Positions 7,394-12,566 of a stretch of 12,566 bases of DNA are shown here, piece by piece (the first letter of the stretch is position 1; the number at the start of each line of letters is the position of its first letter). The stretch comes from Fimbriimonas sp. (GTDB lineage: Bacteria; Armatimonadota; Fimbriimonadia; Fimbriimonadales; Fimbriimonadaceae). The DNA is taken from contig JAUJNV010000115.1 in the NCBI GenBank assembly GCA_030447945.1, positions 1-12,566 of the forward strand. The letters are read 5' to 3'. Under the pieces are notes generated by a model, which was not told the origin of the DNA, searched no databases, and worked only from the letters and a program-made list of their open reading frames with translations. The position numbers and the translations under genes were made by a program.

Positions 7394-8795
7394 GTGGCTC
7401 TTATAGGAATCGTTTCCTTCTCAGATGGCAGGGACTTTGTCCACCAGGAACTACAAAAGTTCGTCCGTGGGATGGAGGATAGGGCTATGGTGCCTTAGCG
7501 TCACAGGGCACGAGGTGGTGCGGGTGCGGGAGATCGTCTGGTCCAACCGCCTCGCCGTAGCCGAGGCCCAGCAAGGTCGACGCTGGTGCTTCTTGAACGG
7601 ACGATCTTCAACATCCCCGTGTGTGGCCTTCCCGCACTTCTGATGCTGGGTGCGAGGGAGATGCCGGGGCCGCTTCTGCTCTTCTCGAACGTCGACCCGC
7701 AGTACCCGGGGATGGTCGGGATGCTCGCCGCGGCGGGGGGACTAGACCAGATCGGACGCGCCCACGGCCGCGCTTGGGGGGACGTTTCGGTCCTGGGGCA
7801 GCTCAGCGAGGGTGGAAGCCCATGCCCGGGCCGCGAAGGCGGGGCCGCTGCGCGGAGCACCTTCGGGAGGATAGGCGGCCGGCCGGACGGGGCATGTACA
7901 CTGCCGTCTCCAACACGGACCAATGGATGCGCGAGTTCGGGGTGATGTCGAGAGATCGACCAGTGGGAGCTGGTCCGCCGCTCCGGAGAGGTAGAAGTGG
8001 AGCAAGGTCAGCGCCGCCAGGGAGGGCTGGAAGGGCACGCGGCCGGGGTACACTACGACGGAAAGAGGCCACGCCGAAGACCCGGAAGGCCAGATCCGCT
8101 CCTACTATGCGATGCGCCAGCTCATCGAGGAGTGGAACCTGGACTCTCCGGCATAAAGAAGGCCCAGCCCGGAGCTGACGGACAACTTCTGTACCATGGA
8201 CGTGACGGATTCTCCTGAACGACCCCTACGACTGGGACGGCCCCAAAGAGCCCCACGTCTGCCCACCGAGGCGGACATGGACGCCGCCCTCACCATGCAG
8301 CCTTCCTCAAAGGATAAGCGGCACCCCCGGTCCTCTTCGCCGACGTGCGCCACTACCACGCCGACCGCGGCATCTGGGACCTGTGCAACTCAGGACAGCA
8401 CGCCACCTCGGGGGTTCGCCGCCCGTAGCGACGACCCGGCAGAACCTGCGCCGCGTCCACCTCTACCCCGAGGTCTTCTACTTCCCGGCGGGCGGCGCGA
8501 GCGTCCACCACCTCGCAGCCGAAGGGGACTTCACCTTCGCCCGCCCTACCCGCAAGGGTGGCCGCTACAGGATGCACGTCATGCGTGGCGCCTTCGAGCG
8601 CTACGACGACGAGACCAACGAGGAGCTCATGAACCAGCTGACCTACGAGTGGCCCCACGCCTCGCGCGCATGTGGAGGCGGAAGCCGAAGAGATCCTGAC
8701 CGCTACGGCTCCAACCACATCCACGCTATCCCCGGCGACCACGGAGACCTTGCGGGTCGCCCTGCAAGCTCCTAGAGATCGATTACGATGGTTTC
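7394..8795 (+). pseudogene. L-fucose isomerase-family ketol isomerase, broken
   Basis: Aldose-ketose isomerase of the L-fucose/L-arabinose isomerase family; such enzymes interconvert free aldoses and ketoses using Mn2+. Pieces: ALIGIVSFSDGRDFVHQELQ, GHEVVRVREIVWSNRLAVAE, LLFSNVDPQYPGMVGMLAAA, MYTAVSNTDQWMREFGV, DNFCTMDV, LNDPYDWDGPKEPHVC, TEADMDAALTMQ (metal Glu), VLFADVRHYHADRGIWDLCN (metal Asp), LRRVHLYPEVFYFPAGGASV, ERYDDETNEELMNQLTYEWP, and YGSNHIHAIPGDH (metal His). The start GTG at 7394 has a full AAGGAGGT (7378-7385) eight bases upstream. About 1.4 kb matches the usual ~470 residues. Many 1-base indels occur; the natural stop is not visible, and conserved sequence ends at IDYDGF, 8793-8795. 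It follows the epimerase and precedes the transporter, so the pair probably processes the imported sugar. Confidence 0.84.
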
Positions 8796-8826
8796 AAAGG
8801 AGGCGGCGGAGACTCAGCGTCAGCGG

Positions 8827-8845
8827 GGCCCTACGAGGTAGGGCC
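8827..8845 (+). other. Intercistronic stem-loop before the ABC ATPase
   Basis: GGCCCTAC, loop GAG, GTAGGGCC: a perfect 8 bp stem with a 3-base loop, 9 bases before the probable GTG start of the ATPase. There is no T-run. It would sit next to the ribosome-binding region and could affect ATPase translation or separate the enzyme and transporter messages. Confidence 0.45.
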
Positions 8846-8853
8846 GGATAAGA

Positions 8854-10347
8854 GTGGCCCGGCCAAAATTCTTCCTTCTCCGCCGTCGAGGCGGAGGGCT
8901 GGGTCAAGACCTTCGGCGGTGTAGTGGCGCTCGAGGGCATAAGCTTCGAGCTTTATCCCGCGAGGTCGTCGCGCTGGCGGGGAACAAAGGGCAAGTCCAC
9001 GCTCAAAAACCTCCTCGCCGGCGTCGTGAGGCCGGACGAGGGCCAGATCACGGTAAATGGCGAGACCGTGACCGACGCCGCCTAGAGCGACGCCCAGGCG
9101 TCGCGGCCATACATCAGGAGTTGAGTTCTATACCCATGGTTACGTCGCCGAAAACGTGCTCATCACCTCGCTCGGCGGGGGCCGGAACTTGCTGGTCCAT
9201 CCCTCCAAGCTGGCAACAAGGCTGCGCTGCCACTGAACGCGCGGGGAGCCGACTTCGGCGCCCGGGAGCCGGTCGAGAACCTATCGACCAGCCGCCGGCA
9301 GCTCGTCGAGATCGCCAAGGCGCTGGCGCAAAACCTGTCGGTGATCATCTTCGACGAGCCCACCGCCTCCTCAACCTGGCCGAACGCGAGCGCGTCTTCG
9401 AGGTCGTCCGCCAGCTGAAGGGCCGACGGGGCAGTCCTCTACATCACGCACCACCTCCAGGAGATTTCGACTTGAGCGACCGCACCGTCGCTGCGCGACG
9501 GCCGCCTCGTCGACACACGCCCGACCGCGAGCCTCGACAAGGCGTGCTGAGCCTTCGAGGCCTTGATGCAGGGCCGCGAGCTCTCCGAGGAGCTGCCGCA
9601 GGCCCTCCTGCAAGTGTAGAGTGTTGCCCCGCGGGTTCAGGACCTGGACGACGGGGGGCGTGTGAGCGGCGTCTCCTTCGAGGTGCGTCGGGGCGAGATT
9701 TTTGGCCTCGCCGGGCTCGTAGATCGGGTCGCACGGAGTGCGGCCCGCGCCGTCTTCGGGCTCTCCTTAGCACGTGGATGGTGGAGCTTGACGGCACTCA
9801 CTTTAGCCCGCCCGTCGGCGCGGGATGCGATCCGGAGGGGCATAGGCTTCGTCACCGAAGATCGCAGGGCGGAGGGGCTGTTCGTCGGGCGATCGATCCG
9901 CGAAAACCTCACCGTCGTCGCGCTGGGCCGATTCGTGTAGCGCCTCCGGTCGCATTGACAGGAAAGCGGAGAATCGGGGCCGCGCTTGAGAGCTCAAGAC
10001 TTGCGGATCGCGGCGGGGGCGGGCTCGAGGCACCGGGGAGCTCGCTCTCGGGCGGCAACCAGCAGAAGGTCACCGGCAAGTGGCTCGAGGGCGAAGCCGC
10101 ACGTGCTCATCCTGATGGCTGACGCGGGGCATAGACGTCGGCGCTAGTTGCCGAAATCTACCGCCTGCTGACCGGCTTGGCCGGGCAGGGGATGGCGATC
10201 TTGATGATCTCGAGCGAGATGGCGGAGTTGCTTGGCCTCTGTCACCGCATCGGGGTCATGCACGCGGGAAAGCTGGCGGGCACGCTCGACCGTGCGGAAG
10301 CCAACCAGGAGCGCATCATCCGTTTGGCCACCGGCGGCACGCCGTGA
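8854..10347 (+). pseudogene. RbsA-type sugar ABC transporter, double ATP-binding subunit, broken
   Basis: The energising subunit of a ribose-type sugar importer, with two ATPase domains on the inner face of the membrane. Domain 1: EGWVKTFGGVVALEGISFEL, a Walker A ending GKSTLKNLLAG, VAAIHQELSSIPMVT (Q-loop), VENLSTSRRQLVEIAKALAQ, VIIFDEPTA (Walker B), LYITHHLQEI. Domain 2: SGVSFEVRRGEIFGLAGL, RRGIGFVTEDRRAEGLF, ENLTVVALGRF, SLSGGNQQKV (signature) and [20 protein letters not shown]. The last codons GTP-TGA overlap the permease start as GTGA (10344-10347). The 1494 bp span matches the usual ~500 residues. There are many 1-base indels, plus in-frame TAG codons such as the one at 9084-9086 and the one after LLQV near 9617. 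The GTG start at 8854 is tentative (weak GGA site, early frameshift). Confidence 0.87.
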
Positions 10348-11324
10348 ATTCGTTGCGGACGTTCCTGGCCCGCAACGGCGTGCTGGTCGCTGGCGTGGCG
10401 CTCTTCGTCCTCTTCGCATTCCTCTCGGACCGCTTCGCCACGGTCTCCAACCTCCGGAACATCGCCATCCAGGCCTCGGCGACTACGATCGTCGCGGTCG
10501 GCATGACCTACGTGATCACGACCGCCGGTATCGACCTTTCGGTGGGCGCGACCGTTTTCTTGACCGCCGCCCTGGCCACCGCGGGGCTCGAACAGGGCCT
10601 CTCGCCGGGCTCCGTCATGCTCCTGGCGCCCTTCGCGGGCGCCCTACTCGGTTTGTTCAACGGGCTGGCGGTCGGTCGGCTCGGCATCAACCCCCTCATC
10701 GTCACACTTGCCGCCCTCTCCTTGTTCCGGGGGCTGGGGGGCCATATCACCCGGCTCGAGAACATACCGCTGCCCGGCGGCGTTCGGACGATGGGAACCT
10801 CCGACGTGGCCGGCGTCCCGACACCGGTCTTGGTGGCCGCGGTCGTCGTCCTCATCGGGCACCTCGCGTTCAGGCGGACCGTCTTCGGTCGTTACGTGCA
10901 GGCGGTCGGCGCCAACCGCGCGGCGGCCGAGGAGGCAGGATTGCCGGTACGCCGGGTGCTCGTCGGCGTCTACGCCCTCACCGGCCTCGCCGCCGGTATC
11001 GCGGCGCTGATCATCGTGGGGCGCCTCGGCGCCGTCCAACCCACCGTGGGCAACGGGTTCGAGTTGACGGTGATCACGGCGGTGGTGCTGGGGGGTACGA
11101 GCCTCGCGGGCGGCCGCGGCAGCGTCCTGGGCACGGTGCTCGGTGCGCTCATCCTCATCACGGTCGAGAACGGACTAATCCTTATTGCCGCCTCGCCCTA
11201 CGTCTTCGACATCGTGCGGGCCTCCGTCCTCATACTGGCCGTGGCCGCCGAAGCCATCCAACGTCGCGAGGCCGCCGCGACCCTGCTGCGCCGGCAACGT
11301 CGCGGTGAGGAGGCGCCCACGTGA
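10344..11324 (+). CDS. RbsC-type sugar ABC transporter permease
   Basis: A 326-residue inner-membrane permease of the ribose/xylose/rhamnose importer type. It has eight to ten hydrophobic helices, beginning [20 protein letters not shown], the family segments [15 protein letters not shown] and GLGINPL-like [19 protein letters not shown], the cytoplasmic coupling region [20 protein letters not shown], and [20 protein letters not shown]. The C-terminus is basic and cytoplasmic. The frame is intact, with strongly GC-ending codons. The start GTG at 10344 overlaps the ATPase TGA as GTGA and lacks a strong ribosome site of its own, so translation is probably coupled; the stop TGA at 11322-11324 again sits in a GTGA. 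The substrate is not readable. Confidence 0.95.
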   Translation: MNSLRTFLARNGVLVAGVALFVLFAFLSDRFATVSNLRNIAIQASATTIVAVGMTYVITTAGIDLSVGATVFLTAALATAGLEQGLSPGSVMLLAPFAGALLGLFNGLAVGRLGINPLIVTLAALSLFRGLGGHITRLENIPLPGGVRTMGTSDVAGVPTPVLVAAVVVLIGHLAFRRTVFGRYVQAVGANRAAAEEAGLPVRRVLVGVYALTGLAAGIAALIIVGRLGAVQPTVGNGFELTVITAVVLGGTSLAGGRGSVLGTVLGALILITVENGLILIAASPYVFDIVRASVLILAVAAEAIQRREAAATLLRRQRRGEEAPT

Positions 11325-11449
11325 CCCGCGAGCGATCGCCCGCCAGGGGGCCTCACCCACACTCTGCGCCGGCAGTGACCCGGGTGGGGCTTCGACCGGT
11401 AACGGAGCGCGTCACGCAGGATGCAGGAAGGAGGAAGGAGCAAAAGTGA
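11321..11449 (+). CDS. Possible 42-residue ORF bridging permease and binding protein
   Basis: GTG at 11321 overlaps the permease TGA (GTGA) and has GAGGAG eight bases upstream. The frame stays open for 42 codons and its TGA (11447-11449) overlaps the first GTG (11446) of the binding protein, again as GTGA. The product would be [19 protein letters not shown] followed by an Arg/Gln/Lys-rich end; it is polar, with no membrane segment or known motif. Its 3' part is the duplicated ribosome-site repeat, so that part at least is not under ordinary protein selection. I do not recognise it. An open frame of this length is not rare in such GC-rich DNA; the double overlap is the only positive sign. Confidence 0.25.
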   Translation: MTRERSPARGPHPHSAPAVTRVGLRPVTERVTQDAGRRKEQK

Positions 11450-11480
11450 AACGCAGGATACAGGAAGGAGCAAAGGTGAA
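11414..11480 (+). repeat. Tandem duplication of a ribosome-binding site plus GTG start
   Basis: Unit A (11414-11450, 37 bases) and unit B (11451-11480, 30 bases) share ACGCAGGAT, then an AGGAAGGAGCAAA-type site and GTGAA. Unit A has an extra internal 7-base AGGAAGG copy. Each unit holds AAGGAG (11435-11440; 11465-11470), a 5-base spacer and GTG (11446; 11476). A third partial copy, ACGCACGATG, follows at 11481. The two starts are exactly 30 bases apart and in frame, so the binding protein can begin at either. Confidence 0.85.
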
Positions 11481-12477
11481 ACGCACGATGACGCGGCTGG
11501 TCTTGACCGCGGCGCTCGTGGCTCTTATCGTTTTCGCGGCGAGCTGCGGCGGGGGCGCCGGAGGCCAACAGGGCGGGGGAGAGCAGCAGGGGACGCTTAA
11601 GCTCGGCGTGAGCTTCGACGTTTTGAATGAGATCCGGCAGGCGGAGATCGCGGCGATCCGCGCCGCCGCCAAAGAGCGCGGTGACACCGTGGAGTTCGTG
11701 GTCGCCAACGACGACCCGCAGCAGCAGGCGTCGCAGATCCAGAACCTCATCTCCGCCGAGCAGGTGGACGCGGTGATCGCGATCGCGCAGAACAAAGACC
11801 AGATCGTCTCCTCTATCCGCAGGGCCAACCAGGCCGGCGTGCCCTTCATAGCCATCGACCGCGCCCCGGCCGAGGGCGGGGAGGTCGCCCTTCAGGTGAC
11901 CGGGGACCCGGTCGCCGACGGCAAGCTCGCCGGTCGGGCCATGGTCGGCAAGGGCAAAGAGCTCAAGGTGCTCCACCTTCTCGGCGCCCTGACCGACGTG
12001 AACGCCATCGGCCGCCGCGACGGCTTCAAGCAAGCCGTCGAAGGCTCGAACAACGTGGAGATCGTCCAGGAGGCCCCGACGGAGTGGGACCCCCAGAAGG
12101 CGCTCGACGCAACCTCGAACGCCCTCCAGAAGAACCCCGAGATAAACGCCATCTTCGTGCCCTCGGACTACCTGCTGGCCTCCGTGCTCTCTGCCCTCAA
12201 GTCGGCGGGCCGCGAGGCCAAGCCGGGCGACGGCATGACGATCGTCACGATCGACGGCGCCCCCTCCGGCTGCAAGGCTCTGCGTCAAGGCCAGATAGAG
12301 ACCGACATAGCCACCCTGATCGACGAGTTCGCTGCCCGGGCCGTCGAGGCCGCGCACAAGGCGGCGGGCGGGCGGGAGATCGCCGACCCGGTGGTGAAGG
12401 TTCCCGGCTTGGTGCTCAACCAGGAGAACCTCGAGCAGAAAAGCGATCAGGTGTGGGGATGCGAGGCGCTGGAGTAA
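11476..12477 (+). CDS. RbsB-type sugar-binding lipoprotein of the ABC importer
   Basis: A 333-residue extracytoplasmic solute-binding protein (periplasmic-binding-protein type 1, ribose/xylose-like) anchored as a lipoprotein. Seen: a signal peptide KRTMTRLVLTAALVALIVFA with lipobox AASC (Cys24), a Gly/Gln-rich linker, then GVSFDVLNEIRQAEIAAI, VDAVIAIAQNKD, GVPFIAIDRAP (ligand-binding Asp-Arg), LLGALTDVNAIGRRDGF, NAIFVPSDYLLASVLSAL and MTIVTIDGAPSGC. Two cysteines in the mature domain (SGC and WGC near the end) could pair. The frame is clean. An identical ribosome site and in-frame GTG 30 bases upstream (11446) would add MKRRIQEGAK; I prefer 11476 for its more typical short signal n-region, but both may be used. 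Genes for the catabolic enzymes and the other transporter parts lie upstream. The ligand is a sugar or polyol by family; identity unknown. Confidence 0.94.
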   Translation: MKRTMTRLVLTAALVALIVFAASCGGGAGGQQGGGEQQGTLKLGVSFDVLNEIRQAEIAAIRAAAKERGDTVEFVVANDDPQQQASQIQNLISAEQVDAVIAIAQNKDQIVSSIRRANQAGVPFIAIDRAPAEGGEVALQVTGDPVADGKLAGRAMVGKGKELKVLHLLGALTDVNAIGRRDGFKQAVEGSNNVEIVQEAPTEWDPQKALDATSNALQKNPEINAIFVPSDYLLASVLSALKSAGREAKPGDGMTIVTIDGAPSGCKALRQGQIETDIATLIDEFAARAVEAAHKAAGGREIADPVVKVPGLVLNQENLEQKSDQVWGCEALE

Positions 12478-12566
12478 AGGAACCGGCCGCCGAGCGCGGC
12501 CGGTTCGTCCCCCGCCTGCAGAGGTACCCGACGTGGTTGAGTGACCTGGCCCTCCTGCCGGGCCTC
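12459..12566 (+). CDS. Start of a further gene, possibly a second permease (runs off right edge)
   Basis: An open frame from ATG 12459 (or GTG 12453) to the window end, overlapping the last codons of the binding protein. It reads MRGAGVKEPAAERGRFVPRL then QRYPTWLSDLALLPGL. From codon 9 on, almost every third base is G or C, far more than in the other two frames, which is strong evidence of coding. A polar, basic N-terminus followed by the start of a hydrophobic stretch (LALLPGL) resembles the beginning of an ABC permease; some ribose/rhamnose-type systems carry two. The ribosome site is weak (AGG seven bases before the ATG), consistent with coupling to the upstream gene. Only 36 codons are visible, so the function is a guess. 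Confidence 0.5.
   Translation, partial: MRGAGVKEPAAERGRFVPRLQRYPTWLSDLALLPGL
12480..12506 (+). other. Strong hairpin after the binding-protein stop (terminator-like)
   Basis: GAACCGGCCGC (12480-12490), loop CGAGC, GCGGCCGGTTC (12496-12506): a perfect 11 bp GC-rich stem starting 3 bases after the TAA. It looks like a terminator, but no T-run follows (GTCCCCC) and it sits inside the probable next coding frame. A partial terminator or transcript-stabilising structure that keeps binding-protein message above that of the next gene would fit both observations. Confidence 0.6.

Noticed and set aside
6886..9620. In-frame TAG codons in the epimerase and ATPase as possible amber recoding
   Set aside because: They occur only in genes already full of random indels, have no shared downstream element, and TAG also appears as a normal-looking stop (2348-2350, 5065-5067).
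8854..10122. Long 422-codon open frame as a genuine single protein
   Set aside because: It alternates short ATPase pieces (VAAIHQEL, SLSGGNQQ) with Arg/Pro/Gly-rich shadow sequence; the true ATPase jumps between frames.
2348..10343. Programmed ribosomal frameshifting in the broken genes
   Set aside because: There are many shifts per gene, in genes of unrelated families, without a common slippery heptamer or downstream structure; error or decay explains them better.
11353..12357. Long minus-strand open frame opposite the binding protein
   Set aside because: Composition is typical of antisense to a GC-rich gene; the plus-strand frame has signal peptide, lipobox and clear family motifs.
1..12566. 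CRISPR arrays, tRNA or rRNA genes, toxin-antitoxin or defence genes
   Set aside because: No regularly spaced repeats, no tRNA-like cloverleaf or rRNA sequence, and no relevant protein motifs were seen on either strand.

Overview
The window is high-GC DNA with GC-ending codons, GTG starts, Shine-Dalgarno sites and gene overlaps of the ATGA/GTGA type. The protein flavour suggests an actinobacterium, possibly Rubrobacter-like; that placement is an impression from the encoded proteins, not a search result. The content is one sugar or polyol uptake and catabolism locus, in two divergent blocks, next to insertion-sequence material.

Left edge (1-190): the last 57 codons (56 residues and stop) of an IS5-type transposase and the element's terminal sequence. 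The element ends directly against the stop codon of the first catabolic gene. Minus-strand block (191-6098, read right to left): a zinc-dependent MDR dehydrogenase (5065-6098), a ~110 bp MITE-like element whose ends match the IS end (4937-5046), three tandem SDR dehydrogenases (4029-4828, 3244-4000, 2348-3123), a second, intact MDR dehydrogenase (1177-2217) and an intact Gfo/Idh/MocA oxidoreductase (191-1180) that overlaps it by ATGA. Positions 6099-6429 form the divergent control region.

Plus-strand block (6430 to the right edge): a D-tagatose 3-epimerase-like ketose epimerase, an L-fucose isomerase-family protein, then an RbsA-type double ATPase, an RbsC-type permease, a possible 42-residue ORF, an RbsB-type lipoprotein, and the first codons of another probable coding region running off the window. 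The likely logic is import of a free sugar or polyol, oxidation by MDR/SDR/MocA enzymes, and C3 epimerisation plus aldose-ketose isomerisation of unphosphorylated sugars. No kinase, aldolase, dehydratase or regulator is visible, so the substrate cannot be named.

The most striking property is that every gene from 2348 to 10343 is broken by several single-base indels and some stops, although total lengths and catalytic motifs are preserved, while genes on both sides (191-2217 and 10344-12477) are clean. This is either a locally poor consensus sequence or very recent decay of a whole pathway. Other points are a tandemly duplicated ribosome-binding site plus start codon in front of the binding protein, a second duplicated Shine-Dalgarno segment in the epimerase leader, and perfect hairpins at several gene boundaries.
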